Assembly: GCF_964355755.1 (NCBI RefSeq)
Contig: NC_092670.1
Span: 19,717,201 to 19,781,200, forward strand
DNA from: Antedon mediterranea
Lineage: Eukaryota > Echinodermata > Crinoidea > Comatulida > Antedonidae
Direction of reading: 5' to 3'
DNA: 64,000 nucleotides
Below the pieces are notes generated by a model, which had not been told where the DNA came from, ran no database searches, and was given only the letters and a program-made list of their open reading frames with translations. The first letter of the stretch is position 1. Each line of letters starts with the position of its first letter. This document shows positions 40,701 to 55,700 of this stretch, piece by piece. The position numbers were made by a program, and so were the translations under genes.

Positions 40701-43700
40701 TAAGTATCACAATATTGTATCCCAAGACTTTATAGAAACATGGTATGGTGAACTTTAACCTATGAGTTCACTTTAAATGCAAGGGCCAGCAACCCTCTCC
40801 TAAAGTATTTCTACTGGATATCCACTGCTTATTGAAGGAGGTTGGAGTCACCCACCTTTTTTCCAAAGACACACCCATATAATATTGAACAGGGCTTGTT
40901 GTTACCCACTACGAATTCTGAGCACATTCTGAATGATCTATTACACAGGACTGTCAATCATAACATTCATTAATTCAAAGAGTTACTGTTAACATATCAT
41001 CTTTCCTTCTTAAAACCAGTCACTTTGCCTCAAATTTGGTATTTTTTATTCCGTTTCTCCACATGTTCTTCTTGTTCATAAAAACATAAAAACTTTCCAT
41101 TTTTAATGTATTTTTTAAAAACTTTACCAAAACAAATTGCATTTCTTATGGGAGTTTTGTTATAGGAAGTTATAATAGAAATTTTCCTTCTACTGTAATA
41201 TTTCAATATATAATTGATTAAATAGAAAAATGAAATATATAATTGTATTAATGAGATTTTGAAAAGAAATAATTACAGTTAATAAATACAGCTTCGAAAA
41301 AAATCACACGTCATCTGAGTGTGGAGAGATATTAGCGGCTTTTTAGACACCACTAGCTAGGCTCAAGAGCTTCCTTTGGCTAATGTGGAATGGGCATCAG
41401 GGACAGATGTGACTATCAATTGTCTGCTTTATGTAATTTTCAGACAATAATGATCTTGACTTAAGTCTGACCTATTTTTGATGTAACAACCATACGCATT
41501 TTTGCTCATATTTATTTGAAACAACTGTATATCGTTAGTATTGGTATACATAAGAGGGAGAAATAGTTCCAACATATAATTCCATAATTGCACCAAGGAA
41601 GAATTATTTTTTCTGGCTGTTTTAGTTGATCATTTTGCTTATTTTATTTTTATCTCCATTGAGATGCAGCCACTGATACCCATATCATTGTCATTGGTTC
41701 AGTTATTTGCTTTTCGATCAATATTATAATTTCCAATTTATTTTTATAAGATTACAGTATCTTAAAATCATCCTTCCTCAATGTTCAATTTTTAATTAAC
41801 AATCACTCAAAACATTGTAAATTCTAATTTATTTATAAGCCTTCACTGCTTTAATAACCATGATTATTATCATTATAATGAATGATTTTTTTTCAATATG
41901 GTTCAAATGCAATAAAAAGTAGATAAATCAAATACATATCAAGCAAAAAGGACAGGCAAGCAAAAAATAAATGCAACACTTCTTTGTGTTGTTTTTAACA
42001 CAATAATTAAATCTCTCTTTTTCTCTTTGTCATTTATATGACTGATGTGATTGTATCCTCCTTGCTTACTTGACCTTTGCCCATCCCCAGTGGCATAAGA
42101 TGTTATAGAAGCTAACATTTACTTCACTTCACTAGTATTCTCTTATATTTTGGCCTAGCCTATGGCAATAATTCATAGAAATCGGATATCAACTTTCATC
42201 CATTTTAAATTAATTTTTTTCTTTGTAAATATGTTTCTAAACACACTAACCATGAAACTATACAGGAGATTATAAATCAAAAATGTTTTCTTCAAAATAT
42301 TCAACCAGATATATTGTATGATTGCAGTACTAATTTTCCGATTTTAATTTGTTACTACAGTTTTTCATCTGACAATTCAGGATTATTTGTGGTGCATGAT
42401 TTGAATCGTAAAACGAAGGAAGTCGTTGCACGTTGGTAATGAAGTGTTCTAGCTTTTTAGCATAGGTTACATATTATTCTTGCTTTGACCTCTTTTCTAT
42501 TAAAAAAAAAAGGTTTTGAATTTCAAATAAATAACACTCATGTTGAATTTATGAGGCCTGTTCAGATGTTGAGTTAGGTTTTTAACATAGTGCCTATGTA
42601 ATATAATTTGTATATTATGTAGGCTGATTATAGGCATACACAGGAATAGAGTACTATACAAATTAAGTCTTTCCCATTGTTTGCATAAAGGGAAAACAAG
42701 TTTCTTATCTTTTTCTTCCATGATTTAAGCCAATAAGAAACACACCATCGCTCTCCAACCGTAAAACTGACACTGTTAAAATCCTCTGTGATACAATAGC
42801 AATGACACTTGATTACCTGATGTGCATTTTATTATATCAATTGACGAAACAAACTCTCAGATGTCAAAAAAATAATTACAATGTATACATTAGTAATTAT
42901 TCTAAAAATATAGAATGACTTGGGGGACTTTACCTGCCAAAATATCTTTTAAAACAATCATTATACAAACAATGTGTAAAACATAATAAAAATATGTTTT
43001 TTATAATTACAAACTTGAATCATATTCTCCTTAGTGGTGGATATATGCATGACAAAACCTTATATGGACCTAGCACACTACACTCCGTACTACAATGCAC
43101 AACAAAATACTTTTAATTCCTTTGCCAAATATATTGATTTTTTGATTTTCGGAAATCTCTAGAGTCTAATCTTTATCATTTTAAAATTAAAAAGATGATT
43201 AATTATCAGAAAATTATATTTGAGAGAGTCACGCATGGTGAAGCTTTAATGAGTATTTTTATATCTGGCTATAAAAAATAATATTATTTCCTAAATAGTG
43301 TATCAATATCTATTATCTTTTATGAAGATGTATTGTATTTAAATTTAAACTATTGTAACACTGTAATGTAGTAAATGTTGTGAATTGGAAAAGTAATTTC
43401 AATTAAAATATATCACTCTATACGACTCAATTTTAATTTGCCGCTCAATATAAATTTTAATATGAACATATAACCTCATTATTTACATAGTTACTGTATG
43501 CTGCATCCACGTTCAGTAGTTGTGTACTGATTTTTAATGCAGTGCAGTTTACAAATTGAAACAAAATTTGAAGAACAATCTCACCAACAAACGTTCGCTA
43601 ATGAGGAGGTTTTTTCTACATGATTCCAAACTGTGCATTGTTTATATATTATCTTATGTTGTTTGTTATGATATAGAAAAATTAATTATTGAAGAATAAA

Positions 43701-46700
43701 GTGCACATGTCCTTTTTTTTAGTTCACAGTGTAATTTTATATGCCAGATTATTCCAGTGTATCTTTGATGGATTATTTCAGAAAGGTAAGCTAATTGCAA
43801 GTTTGACTATGTGTAACATTTAAAAGGACTCATTACCATTCTAGCATTCACATTTAAGATGGCCGACTTATATCACTACCGTACAACTTATACATTCATT
43901 ATCATAACAAGAACTCTCTTATTTGTGTGTTGAATTAGCGGAAACGGACATATACGCACATTCATTGAGAACTCTTTAGTATGCATGATGTCAGATATCG
44001 CTATAGGCTCAGGCTCACTATACCAACACGAATATGAAAAACCAATGTCGCCTATAATTACTGTGTTATATATTTAAAACTATGCACTAAAAGTGTGATT
44101 TAAAGCGTTATGACGGTACAGGAAACGTTATTCTTTGTATTGGCCAAGTTTCATTTTGAAAATCCTTGCCCTTAAAAAATAATGTCACTTTAAACTTCAT
44201 GATATGACACAAAACCGCCTGTCGCCGGCCAATTTCATAATATTCACTAGTGTAAAAATTAAATATAATCCCATTTATCATTGTAAATACTGTATATTTT
44301 GGAGCCTTACCTATACGTTTAATGCATGTAAGTGAAATTTTGACAAAAAATGAGTTTTATTTAAAAAAATTCTTCAATTAAATATGTCGCACAAATGACG
44401 TAACTTACGTTACAGACTTTAAAAAATGCATTAAATATCAATTAATAATTACCTATAAAAGTGTTTTTCTTCGTATTATATGTGATTTGTACTCTTGATA
44501 ACGATTATATTGCTTGCGCGGATGAAATATAATGTAAATACGTTATAAAATTGCCTGGAAAGTGGTAATGAAAAACGATTGGTTAAGCGATGTAACCTAC
44601 GTTACCCCATTTCTTCTTAGGATCCGGTTTGTGTACACACATGTTATAATAATTTATAAGATTAGTTACGTCAAGTTTAATTTTAAACTGATTATTTTGT
44701 TGTTGTTTTAAGATTTAATTATTTGAGCCTTTGAAGTTCATTTGAAATTTACGTTATGGTAACTTACGTTACCATATATATTGTTACTGATGAGTAATAA
44801 TATTGTGGACATTTCTAAGGAATACAGATATTCTTATGATCAAGAAAACGCCCTCTGATACAATAAAAAGTTTTAACCACGTGATTCGGCAGACAGCGGC
44901 AATTTTGACCACGTTTTTATAAATACTTCTTCACAATTTCATAGTTTATTCGTCATATATCAGATTTTCGAGTATATTTTAGTAAGTATTCAAATGCTTA
45001 ATTCACTAAAGATCATTTAGAACAACTTTCCTAATGTTTATAATTTAGGAAATTAGACAGATATGCAAGTATGTTATTACATTGTACAATTTACACTAGT
45101 AAGCTAGCATAGGCAACAACGTAACGTAAATTACACTACATGTAACGTAGGTTACCATTTTATATACCTCATTTCTAAGACGTCTTGTTTTTTTTCTACT
45201 CAGTATATTCAAATAATTTAAGTTATATTATACAGGCAATAATGAACATTACCTCCAACCGGAGTTGATTTTATTTAGGGTTATTTTATGGGAAGTTTCT
45301 TTGCCCTTGATACTATGGTAACGTAAGTTTCACATTGATGTTGTATGTCTATGTTGTTGTAACATTACCGAACATAGCAATGATATTAAGATAATATCTG
45401 TGTATATATGTTTATGAATATTCATTGTCAAACGTATGTCATGTACCTGGATACATCTTGTTTCATTGTAATATCGATACTCACAAGTATTAATAGTAAG
45501 TTCATGGTAACGTAAGTTACATAATTTACTACATACAAAGTCAATGTATTTTTTTACATTATGGTTATTTAAAATGTAAAAATATAGTTTACTATTTGTT
45601 TATTTCGATTTAATACTAATACATGTTGTTAAACACTAGGTGACACTGGTGATAATGGTAAAGTCACGAGCCGAGATTCAGGCAGCGTATCGGGAACGAC
45701 AAAAAAAGAAGCGAGGAGCAGAGTACTTGCAAGCAGAAGCAAGACGTGCAATAAAATACTATGTTCCGTCAGCAGAACTTACAACAAAAGATAGAAATGC
45801 ACGGAGAGCGACGGTGAAAAGAAGAGTACAGAAACATTGAAGGTACGTGAAGCAAGTTCAAGCCCAACTACAAGTACAACACCCAGAAGAAGCTGACGAA
45901 CCTAGTAGTAGTAATGATGATTCAGCCATATCTTCCGATGTGGTTTCACCAACTTCTCCTCTACGCATCAAGATGTCGTTTAAGAGACGTATTTCTACTC
46001 GAAAACGTGTTGGCAGAGCACTAAGTCGAGCCCATCGTCGCATCGAAAAATTAAATCTGGAGTTACAGAAAATGACCATACAAAAAAAAACCATAAACAA
46101 GCGCTATGAAAGAGCTTTGAAGAAAGTAAATAAGAATTGCATCCCATCTACCAGTCATGACTCGTCCATGAGTAGTACTGACTATCCAAGATCGAAAGCA
46201 AATCAGGATTTACGAAATGCAGGTAGGTCACGAATGAATGTACTGTTTTATTCACGCATAATTATTATTAATAATGATAATATTGGCTATTTATAATATA
46301 GAGCAAATATCCACAAAATGTACTCAAGGCCTTATAATTGATAACTTGTTCCATGTCGTGTATGGTGATGTGAATATACGTATTTTCTTTTTCTGCCCAT
46401 TACATGCCGCTTAAACCATTATCTTCCTGAACATATCAATTGAGATAATATTTAAATATTCTAAACCGTACTTAATTTAGTATTGATGTAATTTCCAATT
46501 TTCTAGGTATGTCACCAAGATCAGTACCCAAAGGGTTGAAAAAACAACTCCTGCTTTCACATGCACTGCTCGATGAAATAAGAGAGAGCACAGAGATAAA
46601 TCAAGGGCAGAAGGCCAGAAGAATGATTAGCAATGTTCTATCTGGAAAGATAATCAAGAAATACAGGTTAATCGCGCGTGTTTCAAGGGAGTCGGGCCTT

Positions 46701-49700
46701 GGTCAACGTAACCTATCCAAGACAAAAAAGCAAGGAATCACAGCTGCGAAGTATGTAAAAAAGGCGTGGGGAGTTCTTCATAATGAAGTATTAGGCTTCA
46801 TGGAAAGAGATGACAACTCCAGGATGATGCCAGGAAAACGAGATGCCTGCAAAACATCTTCTACCAAAGAAAAACGCCAGATAAGATACCTCAATGATTA
46901 CATGATGAACTTGTTTGCCAAGTACAAAAGTGAAAATCCCGAGCAACGGAAGGTTTCTTTTTCCTCGTTTAAGAAAATCCGACAAAGAAATGCTAACTTG
47001 TCAAATTCACAGCAAGAAACACAAGTCTTTGCCAAAAACATCAGAACTTTGCCCTTCAGTTAAACGTATTAAAATCTCTAGGTGTGATCACAATCACAAG
47101 CCCCGATGAAGCAATCAAATCAATTAATTGAAACATTAAAGGAAATGTAACTTACGTTACTAAGAAAGTTGAGACTGATATAAGCATTAGGCCAAGCAAC
47201 TGTAAAGTTCACAGAATTATAATAAATAATAATAATCATATTAACCAAAACAATAGTATGTACACTAGCATTATAAAACTCACTAATTTACATTTTCATA
47301 TGGGAGTTTTTATGAATAAATATATATTTATACATATAAAATATGCATTGAATTAATAGAAGATAAAAAAAAAGGATGATTTAATGAAACATATAATCTG
47401 TTTGCCTACTAAAGTGATGGCAATGATCTAAAATACCAATGAGGTTTATTGTTAAAAGTTACAAATGTTGTTTTTATTTAACTATTTTGATGACGAATTC
47501 ATCTTTCAATTCAGTAATTTACGTTACTGAATACGTAATTTACGTTACTCAATTGTAACACAGTATACATTTTCTAAGAAAGATAACACCAGTTTTGTCA
47601 TATGACTATTTAATAGAGTACAATAATGAGTGTTAATTTATGTGAATTTAAGACAGGAATGTATGCGGACATACAAGAAATCAACAACAACCTTTGATTG
47701 ACGACTCATTTTATTATGGATGTTAATAAAGTATAAACTATAAAATACAATATGTATTAGTGAATGTAACAATATGTAAGTTATTATACATGTTTTTGTT
47801 TGATTTCATACACTATTTTATAGTTTTATATTCATAGAAATATAATATTGTTGCCTTTATAATCGTTTACATTGAAAGTCGAAAATAAAACATGTAACGT
47901 AGGTTACAACCACGATTCCAGTTGCGATCATTCATTTTGTTGACAATTTTACATTGATAAATATTATGTGAGGAAAATAACAGAGAAGTAAATATAGATG
48001 TTGCACTTTAGTTTAGTAACAATTATAAAATGTTTCGTCAACATTTGTTTTTGAGAATTTTCATTTCCTAATGTTGCTAATATACTGAGCCCGAGCCTAT
48101 AACCTATACATTTATCATAACTAAAAGAAACTCTTTCAAGTTACTTAACATGTGTTCATTGATGAGAACTCATTACTGTAATCTACTATCATTCATGTCA
48201 GATATCACTAAAACCTATTCATCTACTTATCATACATTTATTCGTTGCCCAAGTGAAAAGATTTGAAAATTGAAATGATAATGATAAACGAATATTAAAT
48301 CTACGGTAGTCGTCTCACCTGCTGTGCAGTATATTCAATACAATATCAAGATAAATTTTTAAAATTACCTATATGCCGTCTTCCGATAGCGCACACAGCG
48401 TATATATTTTGTCTAATATTATTTTAGTTTTTTTAGGATAGTTACATCTAAAAGGTATATATCATTTTGCATATTTTCCATATTCTATCAACTTTATGTA
48501 TCAATATTTCAAATATAAATCTTCTAATCTCTTAACGCCTAAAGCATGTGTCTGTGCAATAACCCTAACAAATTTCAAATATATGCATTTGGAATATAAT
48601 TATGCTTTCACGTATAAATGACACATAGTCTCTCCATACAACCACGTTCTATTCTTGTGTACAGCAGTAGTTCAATGTAAGAAATATATAACATACATAG
48701 TACTAAAGAATTATAATACCAACATAGAGCTAATTTTATAATCAATTCTACCTTCTACTGCATAAAAAAAAAAAAAATTTAAATTGTTAAATTCTTTTTA
48801 TATGTTTTCATCAAATATTTTCAATATTTTTTAAATCATCGTCAATGTATAGCATACCATTATCAGTAAAAACTTATTGTTAAAACAAGTAAAATCTTAT
48901 AGAAAAGAAATAAGAATTTAATCAAGTATAATTCACTTACATCCATATTATTGATTGATTATTGATTATTAACAATATCTATTTACAAATCTCCAGTTGC
49001 TTAATAGTAATTAGAGGTAATTACACTAAGTTAATCAATTAATCAATAAAGTTTATTACTATTGAGTGTAATTTAGCATGAGTTTAAATCAAGGTAAAAA
49101 CCAATATTCTTTATAATCATAGTATTCCCCACAAATATTAAGGGGACAACAAAAAGAAAACAAACATGTTTGTTCAAAGGGGTGCCTCAAACTGAAATCA
49201 AGGTAAAAACCAATATTCTTTATAATCATAGTATTCCCCACAAATATTAAGGGGACAACAAAAAGAAAACAAACATGTTTGTTCAAAGGGGTGCCTCAAA
49301 CTGAAATCAAGGTAAAAACCAATATTCTTTATAATCATAGTATTCCCCACAAATATTAAGAGGACAACAAAAAGAAAACATGTTTGTTCAAATATGTAAA
49401 TCTATTTTGTACTAGAACATTTTTTCATAACCAAAGGGCATGCTTTCAAAATTATTCAATACTTAACCATTTGTACATCTACAGATAGAAATATTCAGTA
49501 TATATTTTGTATATATTTCATATACAAAAGAATATTTTTAATGGAAAATCTGTAACTTAATACTACAAATAATTACAACATCATTACCAATAAAATAAAA
49601 TCATTTATTTCTAAGCCCCAAAGGATTGAACACATTTGCAGTTTATAGAATCAACCGACATATCATTAAAGCAAATTTCAGAGACGTTGTTTTATTTATT

Positions 49701-52700
49701 CACCGACTATAAAATGCAATGTACATCACAAATTCCCACTACTCAAATAAATTCTAAACCAAGACTAAAATTTTAATGATATTGGTGTTGCAAATATATT
49801 TTAACTCTAGATACAAATAATTTATAATGGGATAATATTATAAAAGAAAAAATCATATTTTAATAAATCTTCAAATACTGTATCAACCAAAACAAAAAAT
49901 CAATTATATGACATTATAACTCAAATAAATTAAAAATTACTAGATGCACAAATAAATTTGAACTGTAAACTATAGACCCATATTTTTGTACAAATAGATT
50001 TTAGACCAAAACCTCCTATCGGCATGTATTGCTCAATACAAGACACTATGGTATGGAATTCCAGAGATGTATTACTACTTCAGTGTAGTGAAATCTATCC
50101 TTACCTTAGTAAGCTGAGGAGGGGTTTTTGACATGATTTTCACCCAGCAAGGCTGACCTTCCCGAGCATGTAGCAAATGCGACGCTAAACCTGTGAGGCC
50201 TAGGTTAGAGGTGGACGTTGTGGATTGCGAAACAGCATCACTAGGTTTCACCGTCCCCTTCATCAGGCAACCGTTTCTCAAACTGTATACAATTTATCTT
50301 TAATAATAACCAAGCAAATGATGATGATGAACTCTGTCTCCTTACTCAGCATTGGATGAGCGTAGGTAACAAAATACCTAGCTAGGTCAGATAGGCTTAG
50401 AGATTCTGCTAGGCCCTCAGAGTAAAATAAACACAGTCGACAAGACCAGGCATAGGTGTCTACTGAAGCAACCGGTGTAGCTTTGTACATTAATTTCAGT
50501 AATGATATAGTCGCTGGCAGAGAATAACAATAAATCACGACCGCATATCACACTACACATATCTCATTGAATCTTTCGCATTTCAAATGTGAATATGCAA
50601 ATGAGATTTTTTCTAATCATCTGGCTGAAATCCCGTATATCCACTTCAGTACAACGATTGTTAATATTAACAAAACTCATGAACGATTATATGACAAGAC
50701 AATTATGCTAATTAAAACACAGAATCAAATGGAAAGTATACCTAATACATATCTATTATGCATTTTAAAAATATAATGTAACCAATATATATTATCTCAC
50801 AAAGGATCTTAATAAAATTATGTATGTATTAAAATTATGTATTAAAATTATGTACAAAATAATTACTAATTCAGCTGGAATAATTAATTAATTCATAGAC
50901 GTCACAATAGATTCACAAATAATTAATTATTAATATTTATTAAAAATCCTGTTGGAGTAAACAAAAACAGTTTTAACAAAAGATTGATGTCAGGTGATAT
51001 ATTATGCTAATTTATGCGCAGAAAAAATGAATACTACAATAAAATTATATTAATATTGTTTAAATTTAATATCTAATAGTTATAAAACAGCTGCCATTGG
51101 GTCGATAAGAAAAAACTTCATATATATTAAAAACATAATGGGATATAATATAATTGTAAGGAAGGAATGATTTTCAACAAATATGTAAAACAATAAGTAA
51201 TAGAATTATAAATATAAGAACATGTATGCCATGGTGTACAATACATAGTAAAAATAAAAAGAAATGTTTCTAAATGTTCGTGGTGGATTTAAAAACAAGT
51301 TAATATAGCCCAGCTGTACTATTTAACTACACAATAGCTGGGTTCAATTTAGTTGATTAATAATAAATTTCTTGATTAGGTTTGCCTTAAAAGACCAGCT
51401 CCTTTCCCGATGTGTGAACTATTATTATTATTATTAGTGGATTAGCCAATCTTATGACAGGATATGCAGGGGCAATTGAAGAACAACTCCTTACTGAATT
51501 CTAGGGATCACACAAGAACAAAAGAACTTAACATTTAACAACAGCCAATCAAATCTGACATGTCTTTGTTGAGACAGCCACAGCAATCTGTGAATAATTC
51601 AGTCTGATTTATTTATGTAGACATTTTGTGTAATTTTCATTAATTGATCTACTGCAGTTACTGCAGTAAATTAAATACTTGTTAGTCAAATATTGAGATA
51701 TAGCTACATTTAATTCTGCAGTCAATTTCTGGATTTGTTGTTACAAAATTATTTTTGAATATGAATAACATATACTGTATTTGTAAAATGAACACTGAAG
51801 TATTATGAATCATAACAATTATATCTATTAATTCTAAATATAAAAAGTATGCATTTTTATTTAAATAGTAAATACAAATTAAAATTGTTAATGTTATTTT
51901 TTCGAAACAACATAATTCATATTGAGTATATGAAGTATACAAATATGATTTAATGAAGATATTTAATACTAATGTGAACATTGCTGTATTCTCATACTTA
52001 AATCTGAATTGTCATCAAAGCCCCGCCCCTTGACATTTAAGCAGAGATAAGCAGTCTATGATGATATTCTCCCATCAATAATATCTGTCTATTTACAGAG
52101 TTGTTTTTGTACAGATTTCACACAGACAACGACCGCCAAATTGCCGGCGCAATAACAGATGGCATTCTGTAAAATGGCGTCCTCTCTTTAGAACGACAAT
52201 AAATCATAGAAGAGATTCATAACGGTGTGCATCTATATAGCACCTAAAGAAATGGCTGCGAAAACATATCATTTAAATTCTAAATATAGTTTTGAAATGT
52301 TTTAGGTTTGAGATTACGGATTAGTGACTGAGGATAGTTGAGTTATGTTCATCATTAAAGAGAGTTGTAAAATTCTAAATACATACACTGTAGCTATTTT
52401 CATCAGTGGTTCATAAGTATAATATGCCTTTTATGGAAATGTACCGTATTCCTATATTACATTTTTTTGTTTGAAAACTACAATAAAAACCTGAATATTA
52501 ACAAATGCTTGTTATGCATCATCACACAGAAGCCATATCTCGGAAAAATAAAATATCATGAATATTTTATAAAGCATATGGCAAAACCATTGAGGGCGCT
52601 ATAATTTTTATAGAATACAACAAAGCATAGAGGGTGCTATTTAAAAAAAATCTTGGTCATTAGCTTCTATAGTAAACATGCACATTTGAGTTGTAGAAAA

Positions 52701-55700
52701 TGCATCGATTTAAATATTAAATTTATGCAGGATGATTGTTGTATATCTAAACTTTAGTAAGCCTAATAATTTTTCCTATCAGAATTTATGGTTGGTTGCT
52801 GTTGCTCCCACCTCTGTACAGCGCCTAGATTATATATAATAATATACTGTACATTGTTTTATTTCTATATAAATCTACCATGTGCTAAATATAAATTTAA
52901 TTTGCGTGAATGAATGACTAATTGAAAATAGAAACCAGGCTGGTAGGTAATAATTCATTAATCAGCATTCCATAGCTGAGGTCAAGTAATGCCACAGATG
53001 AGGTGCTAGGGCAAAGCTGCAGTAGAGATGCTAATAAGAGAATAGAGTAGAGCCAATCAAACCATTATCATGTAACACAATATAGAGGGCAGTATAATGT
53101 CAACTTGACATTTTAGTAAACGAAAAATGATAATAGAAGGATGATGGATATGCTTGGCTGATCAGATGTTGATGATAAAGATACGGTGTTGAAAAAGATG
53201 ACATTAATGATATTATATAATGTTGATGTGATAATGATGATCATTATGATATTGTTGGTGAAGAACTTAATGTTGTTGGATGCTAGTTTTGTCTGGTAAA
53301 CATCACAGATTTGCAAATGATGATAAAGTTCTTTTGATTATATTGCTCATGTTGACATAAAGACAACAAGAACCTAGTGTAAAATTAAATTAAGACAATA
53401 CAGTACTACTATATTTACTGATAATTAAGAAACTCATAAATCAAATCTTCATTTCTGAATAAATTATTCATGTTTTTTGTTTTTCCTCAACAAAATATTG
53501 ATTTCTTTTCTCAGTCATTTACATTTTCAATACACAGACATGATGAATCTTAAAACCACTATCACTCGTTTAAAGCGTGGATCAATATGAAATACCGAAG
53601 ACTAATTAAACTCGACTGATGATCAATATTCCCGCATTTCTCATCGTATGCGGCTGCTACGGTAATAAACGATGCGTAATCAGGGATTCAATGACCGTTG
53701 AACAACACATTTTGAGACTGGTAGTGCAGATTAAGTTAGTACGCTGTTTGCCTGAAGCTTCCCGTGTCGCGCAAAGGACAATGAATGAGATGTAATTGAA
53801 TACATTTGTATGTAACAATGGACAATAGGATTGGCTTGTTGATATACAAAAATAGAGATGCACTCTTCATATATCATAATATATCGAAAACAATACTACT
53901 CTTGTAAACATTATAAATACAAGAAATTAATTCATCTTTTACATAAATATTAGCATTTATGTTTCATTACTATTTGACATTAATAAATTTGAACTTTCAA
54001 AATGTAGTTATTATAAAAATATTCTTGATCATACATTGTGTGTTTAAAAAGTACTTGAAAAATGGATTTTAAAGATGCAAGATTATCTTGTAATATGTGA
54101 AAACATTACTGTTTGATGTTAAACAAATTTAACTTTCAAAATATTGCTATAAAAATATTTTTGTTAATACATTGTTTAAAAAGAACTTGAAAAATGGATT
54201 TTAGAGATGCAAGATAATCTCGTAATATATGATGGCTAATTTTTTATGACTACAAAATACACAAAGGAGATTTTGTTGTCGTTTACTTTCTCTATTGATG
54301 TTAACACAGAGATTTGCTGTATTAAGGGATGAAATGATTTAGAAAAATATAAACAAAAGTGGTTAAATAAACCATCTGGTTCTAAGCGAAAATAAACAAA
54401 AGACCTTTGAAAACAAATTAAATTATATCCTTAGGGTATATGCAGCATAAAAGCCAATTTACTACAAGAATGATAATATTTAGGTTTTAAGCAGATGAAC
54501 AACATTATTAATCACTGTAAAAGTTAAATTGAGATAATTGTTTTTTCTTCTATACCAAAATTAAGGATAAATGTTGCTTTAACCAGGCAAGCCTAGCAAC
54601 AAAATTACTATACATAAAGCTTTTTACAGCAATACTGAATGTTTTGCTTTTCATTCTGTCTAAAAACTCTAATAATACTCCCTCTCTATATATATACACA
54701 TAGTAGACAATTGGTACAAACCTGCCGGAGTGGAACTAAATATCCAACAGATGATTTGGTCTGTGGTAGCATAAACTCTCTGCGGATGAAGGTGAATGCC
54801 GGTAGCGCCATTTTCTGAACAAATATCCTCATAAAAATTCAGATGTTCAATTCACAAGTGACAGTTTATGTTATCCAATAATTTGTCAAAGTATGGGGAA
54901 ATGGGTAAATGTACTTTTGTGGAAGATACACCTCATTTTACAATATGCATACACTACAGTTGAAGCATTTTGAAATTAGGTTTTAAAAAAACAATGTTCT
55001 ACATTTCACCATCATCAGCTTACCGTACATATTTGGTAGAGCAGAGCGCTATATTTATCTCTAAAATGTTGCACACATGAATTTAGTTCTTAATATGAAA
55101 AGCTGCATGCACAGAAAGTCTTCTGAAAAGCGTAATTGAAATAAATTTACTAATGGGTTTTTTTTCTCAAATTAATGATGCTCTCCGGGCATTCTAATGT
55201 TGAGACAAATGTGTTTATTTAGTCAAGATTTTAGAGAAATTAGTAGTAGAGTAGAGTATGGTTCGTTCGTTACCACTGCAAGATGTTCTAGTGAAAAAAC
55301 AATAATAGATGCGTTAACGAAGTAAGATCCATATATTAAAATTCCTAAAATTGCCAGTTTAGAGTTTAAACATACTTGGACCCAAGTGTGGAATCTTCAA
55401 TATAAGTCCAAGAACACAATTGAATAATGCTTAAAATTGCTCCAAAAACATATTTCTAATAATGTTGCAATGTAGTTACTGTTGTATATATAGCAGGCAA
55501 AATGAAAACTGAATTGAAGTCGCAAGTACATCAGTAGTCTCAAAATGACTGCAAAAATATTCAAAACATCGGTACAGTACCTGTATGCAGTTAATTCTAT
55601 TAACGGTTAACAGAAGATTATATCCAGTATAAAGTCTGAATTCATTGCTGTAAAGGCATCTGAGTAACTTTTTCCTCAAAAAGCAATTAAACAAATAACA

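Larger units (their letters stand above)
44004..48103 (+). mobile_element. Putative decayed DNA transposon, about 4.1 kb, with 11 sub-terminal 14-base motifs
   Basis: The ends carry an inverted repeat: GGCTCAGGCTCACTATA near 44009-44025 and its near reverse complement, TATACTGAGCCCGAGCC, at 48081-48097. Inside lie eleven copies of GTAACYTACGTTAC or its reverse complement: plus orientation at 44400, 44592 and 44759; minus at 45121, 45142, 45318 and 45507; plus at 47147, 47514 and 47535; minus at 47894. The gene at 45655-47131 sits between the arrays. Motif order is mirrored about the gene, as expected of transposase-binding sites. The outer limits are inferred from the inverted repeat and could be wrong; no clean target duplication was found. 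Confidence 0.45.
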
